Assembly: GCF_000005505.3 (NCBI RefSeq)
Contig: NC_016131.3
Span: 17,319,501 to 17,383,500 of the forward strand
Source of the DNA: Brachypodium distachyon
Taxonomy: Eukaryota > Streptophyta > Magnoliopsida > Poales > Poaceae
Reading direction: 5' to 3'
Length of the DNA: 64,000 nucleotides
Both the position numbers and the translations under genes were made by a program. Below are positions 1 to 11,600 of the stretch, in pieces. Positions within the stretch are counted from its first letter, which is position 1; each line of letters opens with the position of its first letter. The notes below the pieces were generated by a model. That model did not search any database, had not been told where the DNA came from, and worked only from the letters and a program-made list of their open reading frames with translations.

Positions 1-892
1 TATCATACAAATTAGACATGCTAAACATCAATAACAAATCTAGTTCTACGGCATGAATAACATAACAAGAACTCGTAACCAACAGGAAAAGAGCAGATCG
101 CATATGTGATAGCGTTCTGCTTAAACTGTGAAGGCTGAGCATCCTCGTTCCTGTTGGTGTTGGTGTTGAAACCAGCAGCGTCATTGTTGACACCAACAGG
201 ACAGCAGGCGCCCTAACTAATGGCACCAATTTCATATTTTTAGCTTTTTCCTACAATTTTGTATACAAGATAGGGTACAGATTGACATTTTCTGGAAATT
301 GAAAAAAAGGAAGAAAAAAAAAAGGGGCTGCTGTGGCTCGGCCTAGCCGACTTGTTCGGCCCACTTGGGCTCGGGCTGGTTCGAGGGGAACAAAGGGGCT
401 ACAGGGGCAATCAGCGGAAAGCCAACAGCGGCGTTCGGAGAAGGCGTCAGATGAAAAACCAAACGCACACACTGAGTCCATGAACGAGGATAGATGCAAC
501 TGATGAAGTTTTGGAGCATACACAGTTCATCATTTGCTACCCAAACATGCAGCAACAGATGGGCATCACTACTGCACTGGCTTACAGTTAAACCTAATCT
601 GCATGCGGTTTTGCAGCAAGAGCTACTTCTACGGTACTACTCTGATTCCTGAAGCTATGTCCTGAGAAACTTCTCCCTACATCTGACCGTTCTACGCTGC
701 AGTTAGTCGCCCCCTCAGAATTCCACAAGTCAAAGCAAAACACAAACCATCGTCACTTATCCTTACGCCATGGCACAAAACTTGCAGGCCAGTGCTGCTT
801 CAGGTACTGTGAGTCAGTAGAGAACCCCATCTGACACTGGCACACAAAAGAACAGACCGTTCCCATTGGTTAAGCGATTCCGCCAAAGCAAC
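1..892. other. 3' flank of the ASI1-like gene, no separate gene seen
   Basis: This stretch lies downstream of the stop codon of the minus-strand ASI1-like gene and probably holds its 3'UTR. It contains A-rich runs near 300-330 and no reading frame with recognisable protein similarity. I see no RNA gene or complete mobile element. Confidence 0.5.
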
Positions 893-3800
893 CTACTTCC
901 CCATCTTCGCTGTAAACAACTTCCTCTCTTCAGCGTGCTTCTACAGAAAATATTGAACATGCAACATTAGGTATCAACTTACAGAACCCGCACAAGCATA
1001 GAGAACTCCAGACGAACTGTATTTACCTTGTGAAGTATGCTAAATTTCCTTGCTTGCTTTTCTCGGACAAGCATCCAATCCAAAGCCAAGTCATATTCAA
1101 TTGTGTTGGGTTGAGAACAATGTGAGGTTGATACTGCCTTCTTCTGCAGAAATGACAATAGTTGCATAAATATCACATAGAAAAAGATAAACCGCAACAA
1201 TATTTATTAGGGACAAAATAAGCACCTGCTCGTCTCGTTGTGCTCGACCCATTTTTTTATTACTGATGGTTAAGTGCCCCATAAGAGCTCCTGAAGCTGG
1301 AGGTGTGGGAACCTTAAGTAATCCTTTGCTGCAGTAAAGGGGCCTGCCAGTGATATAATTCATAATATGTGTCAACCGTTAAGAAACAAAACCAAACTAG
1401 ACAGTTACTTATTTCATACTAGAATTATACAGTTATGCCGAGCCGTGCAAAATGGCAGCCGCACACAAACAGTCTGATTTGCCAACCAGAGAACTAAAAT
1501 ACAGAAAATGGTGCTCATGAAAGAAGCAATTGGTATTATAAAGCTCTGTTAATTCCTATTGATGTTTTTGCAGTTGGTTTATACTGAGGTACCATCATGT
1601 CGAACATAAAGAATAGTGCCGATAGTTGATTTGAATTCATCATGTGACAGCACTGAATACAAGTACAGTAGAATTCATCATTCCCACAAGTATCAACACA
1701 ATGTACCTTCCATTCACAATCAAGCCTGAATTGATTTTTGTAACAGCAGTATCAGCAGCATTTTTGGATTTGAATACAGCGTATGCTTTCCCTGCAAATA
1801 AAGAGGCATATTATGTGAATAGCACTAAACTGAAACATTACCTGGAACATTGTAAACTTCATGTAAAAAAATGAATTTACAAACAAAACTCACTCACCAT
1901 TGTTGGGATCATCATAGGTTGGGTGGTTTATAGTCTTAGCATTACAAGTCAGTTGTAGTGCCTCACGAATAAGTTCCTGCAAATATGATTATCAGGAAAA
2001 AAAAATATCAATTAAGATTGATGGTGGCATACTCAAAACTTCGAAAGGAGCAGACAAGACCTAAGGAACAAATAAGACTAAACAAAGCAAGAGAAGAATG
2101 TTGGAGATTCATGAGAAAAAGGTGAAGTATATGGACAAAAAGCTTATCAAGTTTTTCAATTCCCTACAATGTTCCCACTTGTGCCTGCTCATACCTTTCA
2201 CTGAAAATCGTTATCTTTTTTTTACTTTTGAGAATATTTTTTACAAAACTGGAGATAGTACCATTACATCAGAAGACCCAAACTGTATATCAAGGTTCTG
2301 GATATACACCAGCCTCCCCTCCTCATCACCCATTTGCAGTTGCTCCTCCCATGGCTGAAATTTTAATTTAATAGATTATTATAACATATAACTCAAAGTC
2401 AAAAGATAATTTCAGTTAACAGATAATGACACGGAACTGGAAGTCAAAGGCTGCAATTTCTTAGTTATATTCTAACTTTAATGAATCGACTTATCAAGTG
2501 CAGATATAACATATGCTTCAGCACAATCATAGCAATACACAAGCGACTCTACAGCGAAGAAATATCACTCACAATCGGTTTGAACCATTTGCTTCTGTCC
2601 TGTTAAATAGCAGAGACTGTGTCAGCAAACCAAAGAAAACATGACAGGAAATTGTGAACAAGAACATTTGGTACTTCCTCCGTCCAACAAAGGATGTCTC
2701 AACTTTGACTAAATTTGAATGCATCTATACACTAAGTCATGTCTAGATACATCCAAATTTTGACAAACTTGAGACATCTTTTGTTGGACGGAGGGAGTAT
2801 ATGGTTTATCACTTCTAACCTACTCATTAATATGATTGGTCAAACCTCAATAGTACAAGCAGATAATGTTCAGCCAAATAAAGTATAAATCATAAAACGA
2901 AATAATTGGTAGATATAAGACCCTTTAATTTGTTGTGTACAAATAAAAGATTTTATGTGCCAGAGATTGAATCCATTAATTTATGTGCCAGAGATTGAAA
3001 TCCATTAATGTAAGAAATATAGCTGAACGTGTAACCAACCCTTCGGATGACAAGTCAAAAAGGAATGATTTACAGGTGTTGCCCCCAACTACCTGTTCTA
3101 GTGCATGGTGGCAATCCACCAGTCAAGGGACTGCTTTACGGCATTCAGTCATTAATTTCCAGTAGATTTATAAATTTATTACATACTTCTGATTTCTGAG
3201 AGCTCCATCAATGTATAGCCAGATTATATCCTAATACATGCATTCAAGATGTTTCAGACAGCTGCTGAGATATAATGCTTCTAGACCAGCCCTGTGCCTT
3301 TGACATATTTGTCAAAATGTTGCAAACAAAACAAATTCTAAAATAAATGTCCTATTTTCCAAAAACAAATGTACCTTATCCTTTCGTATTTGTTAAATTA
3401 TGCTATGAGATAGGTAGCGATCACTTTGTTTTCACTGAATATGCATCTACGTTTCATGTCCATGGATGCACACGTGGTAACTGGTAACTGCTATGGCATA
3501 AAGAATACAAAAGGTGACGCGTGCATTTTTCATACTAGACGATGCCCCACACGTTGTTGCGGGAATTTTCAGTTAACATGAGTCAAATTGAGTAGCAACA
3601 AAATAGTATATTCAAAATTGAAAGCATATAACGAAATTGTATGATATATGATTTATTTCATAGATATTTAAAATTAACTAAAACTAATGGGAATTAAATG
3701 TGAAAGTGTTCTTGTTTTGACTTTAAAAACAATAAAACATAAGAAGCATGTGAAATGATGGGTGGCATAGTTTGCATGACAAAATGATGTCTAAATGAGA

Positions 3801-5833
3801 AAAAATTCCAAAAGAATATGATTTAATTGATGAGGTGGCATGCTTGAATTTAGAGATAAATGTAAAAATGTAAATGAATACATGTATAGCTTAAAAAAAG
3901 ACATGCATGATTTGATGAGGTGGCATGGTTTGCATGGTGATATGGTGGGCCTAATGATGGGGCATGCTTGCATGTTGAGAGAAATAGCTAGTGGGGATCT
4001 CCTATTTAGGTATAGAAGATTTCTGACATGATCTTTTTTTTCCTGCTGTAAACAAGCTAGACACGCTTGTGTTATTATGAAGTTTTTTATTGCATGAGTT
4101 GTTGAAACATTTGTCCAGCCATGGTCTCTAACTTTGTGCAAAATAAAAAATCATCTCAAACTATGCAATCGAATCAACTAATCAAAAGATCCTGATACAT
4201 ATGTCAACTACATGAATTGCATGATAATTGCGGTAATATTTTTTTGGAAACTCAAGAGGTAATATTGGTGAGGGTGAGGGTGAATGGTCAGCCACCAACT
4301 TCAGGTATTTATAAGTAAAGATTATCATTCTGGGGAACATTAGCATCAGTTATTCATTAGTTTGCAAAACTTACAGGTACAGCTTGTCTTGTTGTTAGTT
4401 CCAAAGGTCCAGGGCAAACTGTAGCGTCAGGAATAATTGGGGCCACATTCTGCACTGCAAGATCTTGGGAAAATTTCAATTTCTTCGAAGGCATCTTCTC
4501 AGGGAGAACTTTCTGTGTACGTTTTGGAATATTTTGTGTGGGTTTGGGAGCATCCTCCTCAACTGCTGGGGGAAGAATAATGGCATCAACCTGACTTTTC
4601 TCTTCCTCCTTCGCTGCTGGGGGCAGAGGAACGACAGCAACCTGATTTTTATCCTCCTCCTGAACCGTTAACTGGGGCAGGGGAACTCCAGCAACTGGAC
4701 TTTCATCCTCCATCCTATTCCTTACTGGTGATTGATGAAGGGAAACTGGTTTCAAACCTGCACCAGCCTTATGATCCACGCCTTGAACTTCCTGATCTGG
4801 ACAGCATGTAACTTGCTCATCTTTAGGATTAAGCAGGTTACTGACTGCATCAGAAGGAGAATATTTAGATACATACGGATCTAATGTATTGAGCAAGCAA
4901 AATACCCATATGTAGTGTAATGTATGAAAGAATTCTAGATATACTGCTGACCTTCCTGCCCTGCAATTTTCTCAGGTACTTGATCAGAAAGTGTGCAGCT
5001 CCCAACATCAAAGAACCTATAGAAGATATAATCAGCCACTGCTTGTTCCCTCGGGGTAGGCTGGCGATTCCTGTCATCCTTTGAAATGCAAACAACAGTG
5101 CATTTGCCAGCAATAGCTTCCTAGTTGAGCAATAAACAAATGGCTATTAGAACATTTCAGTTGTAAGGGTCAGAAATGAACTACTCCCTCCGTCCAACAA
5201 AAGATGTCTCAACTTTGTCAAAATTTGGATGTATCTAGACATGACTTAGTGTATAGATGCATTCAAATTTGGTTAAAGTTGAGACATCCTTTGTTGTACG
5301 GAGGGAGTATATAACATTGACGAGTGATGCACGAGAGGAAGAAGTTTTCAATCTTGCATCTTATTTGTCCTACTTAAGATTAAGACTCGCTGAAAATTAC
5401 ATTTGTAACATGTGGATCTACCCAAATACAAGCAAATGAAACCTAAACCTATGAATAAGGAAGGACGATGGTCAATTCACAAATTATGGCCAGAGTTAGA
5501 AAATACTACCAATGGATTGATATCCGCAAGGCCAGTGCCATCACCAGAAGCAAGAAATATCTCCTTTTCAACCACAGGACCTTTCAGATAATTTCTGATC
5601 TCATCCGGGGAGAAAAACCATAGAATCTTTACTTTCTTAACTTGATTTTGCTGCCATATTTTTACTATCTTTCCAATGTACGGTTCAGAGTCGCCCTTTT
5701 TAAAAAGATATACACAGTCATACAATGAGTACTTCACATTGTCAAATGTGAAGGAATCATAGAACTGTGTATCCATCTTGGCACCACCTCTTGCTTTCTT
5801 CTTCCCCCACGAGAACTGGATATTCTCATCCAT
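893..5833 (-). CDS. ASI1: ANTI-SILENCING 1-like protein (BAH + RRM), 10 coding exons
   Basis: Exons, in transcript order: 5510-5833, 4952-5120, 4375-4844, 2573-2599, 2262-2354, 1898-1976, 1707-1791, 1226-1343, 1027-1143, 893-940. They sum to 1530 bp, or 509 residues. A BAH domain spans about residues 25-150 (YSLYDCVYLFKKG, KILWFFSPDEIR, DYIFYRFFDVG). A low-complexity Pro/Glu linker follows, with about three imperfect repeats of the type EEExxQVxxxxLPP. An RRM spans about 343-425 (LVYIQNL, AYAVFKSK), and a short basic tail ends in FTAKMGK. This order is that of Arabidopsis ASI1/IBM2/SG1, a nuclear protein known to promote full-length transcripts of genes with heterochromatic introns. The start is the first ATG ahead of the BAH domain. 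The fourth exon is only 27 bp. Introns 1 and 3 carry Stowaway elements. I cannot exclude a further small exon between 2600 and 4374. Domain order is seen directly; the function is inferred from the family. Confidence 0.9.
2674..2797 (-). mobile_element. Stowaway-type MITE, copy A, in intron 3 of the ASI1-like gene
   Basis: This 124-bp element has ends CTTCCTCCGTCC and GGACGGAGGGAG and is flanked by TA dinucleotides at 2672-2673 and 2798-2799. That is the structure of grass Stowaway (Tc1/mariner-derived) MITEs. It is the reverse complement of the element at 5184-5307, with only a handful of differences. Confidence 0.92.
5184..5307 (+). mobile_element. Stowaway-type MITE, copy B, in intron 1 of the ASI1-like gene
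   Basis: This 124-bp element has ends CTCCCTCCGTCC and TACGGAGGGAG and is flanked by TA on both sides. It has the same length as copy A at 2674-2797 and about 95% or higher identity to it by eye, in the opposite orientation and in the same transcription unit. Confidence 0.92.
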
Positions 5834-8621
5834 TGATAATGACCACTTGCACTCAATCTCCCCTTACCATAGGCCTAGAGATAAAAAGCAATATATCAAA
5901 CCTCAAGAGAAATTAAGCAAAATCAACCATTAACAGAGTTATCAATAACGGCAGACAGGATATAACTCCCTAAAACTTCAATCTGCTACATCTTTTTACT
6001 AAACATGGACACTAGATACACACTTGCTAGGGTAAAATAAAGCGTTAATGGGAAGACCACTACAGAAGGAGCAACTGCCAGGGGTCCAGCGCAGGAGAGT
6101 ATATAGGATATCTCATGTCTCTTGAGGCCAGACTGCTGATTTTAGTGACATCAGCCCAGCATAGCCCCCAAGGGCCAGCCCTGCAGCCCAGGCGCCCAGC
6201 GCCTTAGCCAACCCTGCAGCCCACTCCAAACACCATCGGTCCACTTAATCGCGAAACTCCTCATCTCCTGTGACTCCTCACATCCATCGATAATCAATCC
6301 TGCATCCCACGCCACGAAACAGAAGCCGCAGGCGCCCAAACCTGAAACCCCCAAAATCTCTAACCTGCTCGGCAGTTTCCGGTAACGATCGGCTCCCCAC
6401 GCCTGGCACCTGTGGACGGCGGTACAAGCGTGAGGCGTACAGCACCCAGCACAGGCAGTAGGCAGTGCTGCTCCCCGTTTGTTTTCTGAAAGATTTTCCT
6501 TGCATTTTATTTCAAATTTTGAATAATCCATGATCCGTAAGTAGTTGTTTTTTGAGGCCTAATCAAATCCGGTTCAATTATTTCCCTAATGGTGTCATTG
6601 GAATTTATTAATTTGCAAGGAGGTGCCATTGGAATTTAGTGTAGTGGATCGAGCCAATGCTTCCCTAATCGGCATTTATACAAGAGAATGCATTTTCTTT
6701 AATGTTCTTACACTACTTTTCATTTCTTTAGAGACAATTAGCATTTGCGCAATTGATTGCGTACTTAAAATTCGTACAATTTTATCGTTATCTAGCAAAA
6801 TTTTAGATGTGTCATAAGTTAGCCCCTCCTTTGTTCATTCCTGGGTCCTCCACTGGCAACTACATTACACAAAAGTTGCAGATCAACAATTCCATCATCT
6901 CTATTGGCTTGTCCCCTTGATGAGGACATGGACATACCCGCTACACCTCTTGGTAGAATTAGGTTAGATAGGGTAAGCAAATAAAACGTGAGTGCCTTTC
7001 TTCATGTGTTCTTCTTAGTCCTTTCGCTTTTCAAGGACTACCGAAAATTATAAGCCCTAACCATTTTCCGATCATCAGCTATAACACAATGCTTAGAATT
7101 GATTCAACCGCAATCCTTCATATAATTCTCTTGGAGAATCCCAACAATGTTTTTTTCTTTCAAAAAGTACAATCATGAGAAATGTGCAGAGCAAAACCTT
7201 CAGGCATTGTGTTCATACATTCAAGAAAATATCATACTGGTACTATGATAACTTGAATAACTCGACTGCAAATAAAAGCTGTAAGAAAAGGGCACAGCAA
7301 ATAATCTTTCTGAAAGCACAAAATACACACTAAAAATTTCTGAACATAACAAATGCTGCAAGCATAGGGCAATAAAAACCACCCCCAAATTCATGAACGG
7401 TCTCTCGTACAGGGAACGCTTAAACCAAGAGTTGCAGAAAGAAAGGGCAGCACATATCCACGGGCGGAGGACCCGCTAGGGCAACGGCAAGTTAGGGCGG
7501 CCGCCCTACCTTGATTTTTAAGGAGATGAAAACGGGGAGCTGAAGGGCGGAATCCGTTCGTGGACGTGGGGTGACGGGAGGAGAAACGTTCGGGAGCGAG
7601 AGAATCGAAGGGGAGATACCTGCGGTGGAGGCGATCGCGCGAGGAGGAAGACGAGCAGGGGCCTTGTACGCTCGGCAGTGGGATTGGGAGGAAGGGGCAG
7701 CGGCGCTCGCACGAGTAGGAAGAAGAGCGACGGAGTGAGGGAACTGGGCCGCGGGGGCGCTCGGCAGCGAGATGGGCCAGAACAGAAGTAGAGAGGGTTG
7801 CGATGGAAAATAAATGAGCTCCAGCGAGATGGGCCTGAGCCGCAACTCTGCTTCCCTAGCATGCGTCGGAGGGAGTTGTACTTTCATGCATGTGTTGTAT
7901 ATACATGAAAAGACTTTGTGACCTAAAGAAAGCATCTATGTACCACTCCCCCCTTCCTAAAACATGGGACCTGTGAATTTTGTTGACCGCCAAACTTTAT
8001 AAACTCCAACAAAACTTATTGCAAATATATATCAACATGTATTAGTGTCTAACAATATTTATATGCCACCATAGATATTGATTTTTTTTTGTTATACATA
8101 CAATTTGTCAAATTCTAAAAAATCGCAGTCAGCAAAAGTTATAAGCCTTGCATTTTGGAACAAAAGAAATGAAGTAGTACTTACGAATTTGAGAGGAAAT
8201 TTCCCCCTTGTTTAGTTAGTCCGAAAAATATGACGAGTTATCTTAATAGATGATAACATGTTGCGACGATGGAAGGCTGAGATGTTCTCTAACTCCCAAT
8301 TCCCACACAGCACTCGAGCAGTCGAGCTATCAAAATGGTAGATCTCGAAAAATTTATAAAACGAGGTTAGACTTTTGAAATGTTATGAACATGAGATACT
8401 TGGACCGAATACTCTTCAGAGTTCAGAATAGTCCGCGCGATTATTTTATATGAGAAAATAACGTAAAGATTAGGTATTAACCGGTCAGCTACACATAGAT
8501 ATACTTTCTCAGGTAGTACTACCAGAATACTCCCTTGAAGTGCATATGTAGTTATAGACACGAGGAACATATGAAAACCATAAAATCTGAGTCACAGATT
8601 ACAAAGACTGCCTCGCGGGAA
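5834..8621. other. 5' flank of the ASI1-like gene and 3' flank of the UBP1 gene
   Basis: No protein-coding exon was recognised here. GC-rich minus-strand sequence near 7500-7860, with donor-like sites near 7508 and 7619, may be a noncoding first exon of the ASI1-like gene; this is a guess from composition and splice motifs. The end nearest 8621 should contain the UBP1 3'UTR. A degenerate Stowaway-like element lies at 7943-8176. Confidence 0.4.
7943..8176. mobile_element. Degenerate Stowaway-like MITE
   Basis: The left side begins after TA with a CT-rich end and TTCCTAAAACATG. The right side carries the corresponding CATTTTGGAACAAAAGAAATG followed by GTAGTA. The termini are eroded but inverted, and the AT-rich 230-bp body fits a relic Stowaway element. 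Confidence 0.5.
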
Positions 8622-11600
8622 TCAGTGGTACATGAGCTGCTGCTGCGAGGCACCGATGTTCTGGAAACTACTATCGTACATCGCCTGATTCGCGCTTGGA
8701 CTCATCCCCATCCCCATGGCTGCTTGCTTCAGATGCTGAGCCTGCATCAGCGCCTGGGTCGAAGTCATCTTGTTCAAGGCAATAGCACGCTGATATGCCA
8801 AGAGATCGGCAGCAGGGAAGAGGTGAGCAGAGGGAGGAGGGAGCAGAGGTGTAGAGGTTGTACCAGGGGGTGTAGGCTTGTTGCCCCAGGAACACTGAGA
8901 AACAAGAGAAACGTCAGCAAATGCGTTTGCAATCAGGAGATCACCAAATTACTATAGAATGAAGAGAAGAAAAGGCGGCTAATGATATGCGTGAGGAAAC
9001 AGTGTATAGAAAACGGTGCCGCTCACCTTTATCGGTTTACCGCCAAGAATGCACCCATTACCCATCTGAATTGCAAGGGCAGCTTCTGCGTGGCTGCTGT
9101 ACTTGACAAAACCAAAGCCTTTGCCATGCTGGACGCGCACCTCCTCGATGGCTCCAGCACCAAGTGCGTAGAAAAAACGATGGAGCACATCTTGAGTTGC
9201 CTGTTATTAAGAACATCAAGAGATCAGTCAGGTAATAATTGGGACAAGTAGGATCCAATTCATGAAACTTTTCGGTATTCATGACGTAGATTCATTATGC
9301 CATACGCAAAGCTATTTGCACTAGTGAAATAGAGTAAAATACACCACTAGTCCATGAACTCGGCAAAGATGAACACTTTAGTCCACGAACTTGGAAAACG
9401 CACACTTAAACCCCTAAACTGGGACTATTGTGCCACTTTAGTCCAAAACGGTTCGTCCAGGCTTAAATACGCCACGTGGCCACCGCGTCAGCTTCGGCCA
9501 GGACCGCGGGCAGCTACTCGATTTTCTCAGGATTTTTTTTGCAAAATCATCATGCCCGAGACGGTCGCAAGGGGCAAGGCGGCCTCGCCCAGACGGGGAT
9601 CCTGACCCCTGAGAACCACGCCGTTGCAGCCGTCGCCTCGCCTAAGGTTGTTATCAAGCCCACAATGCTTAATTTTGACGAGAGGATGCCGGTGAAAGGG
9701 TGATCGAAGCCGACGTGGCAGGCACGTGGTGGGATTAAGCCTCGCCGAACCGTTTTTGGACTAAAGTGACACAATAGTCCCAGTTCAAGGATTTAAGTGT
9801 GCGTTTTCCGAGTTCGTGGACTAACGTGTTCATTTTTGCCGAGTTCATGGACTAATGGTGTATTTTACTCAGTGAAATATATAGTGTATAGAAGTTAAGC
9901 AAGTGAATGGTAAAGCACAAAACATGCATGGATAGGAGCATGCTAAGAGACTACCTCATGAGCAAGGTTACCAACATAAACAGTTCTGTACAGCGGATTA
10001 TTCTCCGGAGCATCTTCATTTGCTTTCTCCTTTCCATCCTCTGGACAAGACAAGTAGTAGAAAGGAAAAATCTCAGCATATGGAAAGTCTTCATATCAAG
10101 TATGAAGAATGAACTACAAAACTTTAGTATGAAGAATGAACTGCAAAACTTTAGTATGAAGAATGAACTGCAAAACTTGAGCATGAAGAATGAACTGCAA
10201 AACTTGAGCATGAAGAATGAACTGCAAAACTTGAGCATGAAGAATGAACTGCAAAACTTTAAGTTCCTAACAGCCAAGGCCTAAGAGCATCATGCAGACA
10301 TAAAGAATCGCAACAAAAGGAGATACAACATAACCAAATAACATAATGAAACAGCCTAGACCCACATATCGTCTTATCCATCGGAACATTGTGATTAAAC
10401 CATCCAATTTATGAAAAAGGAACACCTTCAAAATGGGGATGCTTTACCAGTCATCAAACATCAACAGAAGCAGGAACCAATAGCTGGAGCATTATGCATA
10501 CCATTGTCAATAAAAGATCAGTTGAGAATGATAACAGTACACATTGAAGGACTAATATTCTACATAATCCACCATTTGAAACTATCTTGCAAATTAAGGA
10601 ACTAAAAGTCCCAATAGTACAAATATGCAATGGCCAATGGGTCAATAAAAATGCACCTGTGAAATTGTTAGTTACACCAGCTATACTTTTCGAATCTGAA
10701 GTTTGCTGGTCCTCGACACTGTTGGCACCCTTTGTTGCCCAGTTGCAGCGAATCTGCCGATTTCCAAGCCATTGACCTACAGAGGTTATTTTTACAATTA
10801 TGAGATCACCGACATTCTAAGAGCAAAGAGACTTGCATCACTGACAATGTCATTTAAATAACGGATGATTGTGAAATATTATCATATGCATTAGACTACA
10901 GGAAAAACAAATTCAAGTCTTCAGCACACTCGCAAAAAGTTCTGCTCAAGAGAAGAACTCGAAGGCATACCATTTAAGTCATTTATGGCGCTTTGTGCAT
11001 CCTACAGACCAAACGAAACAGTTTTCAGCGAAAACCAGCAGCAGATAAAGCACAAATTCAGACGCTTATGACTGCCATCACCTGTTGATTCCTGAAGGAA
11101 ACAAAGCCGTACCCTCTTGATCTTCCTGTCTTTTGGTCCCACATAACTCGAGCATCACTAGACAGCAGTAAACATTGTAATTTTAATCTCCATACACGAG
11201 TCAATGAAATAAATAAATAAAACCAGTGCCGATTGATTAATATTAGGTATAACAGCACCACTAGAAGATTAAGGAAAGTACAAATTCTGAAAAGCCAATA
11301 AGCCCAATAGCAAAATTAATAAATGATGAATGAATAAAGGCATCAGGAAACACTTACGAGCAGCTAGAGGAATATCCTGAGAAGAATGCAAATAATGCAG
11401 AATCCGTAACCTCTGCGCTCAGATCACCAACAAAAATATTGAAATGGTCTGCAAAAGGAATAGTGATTACCATAATTGGCCAAAGCTATACAAAAAGGTG
11501 CAAAATACTGGCCCAAAAAGATAGTGTTAACCTGTTGTATCCTCCCTCTGACCACTAGCATATGCCCAATTAACTCTGATAGGCTGCCCAAAACTGCAAA

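Noticed and set aside
9907..10284. Repeat protein SMKNELQNF on the plus strand and its antisense frame
   Set aside because: Both arise from the 27-bp intronic tandem array, whose period is a multiple of three; there is no sign of a gene.
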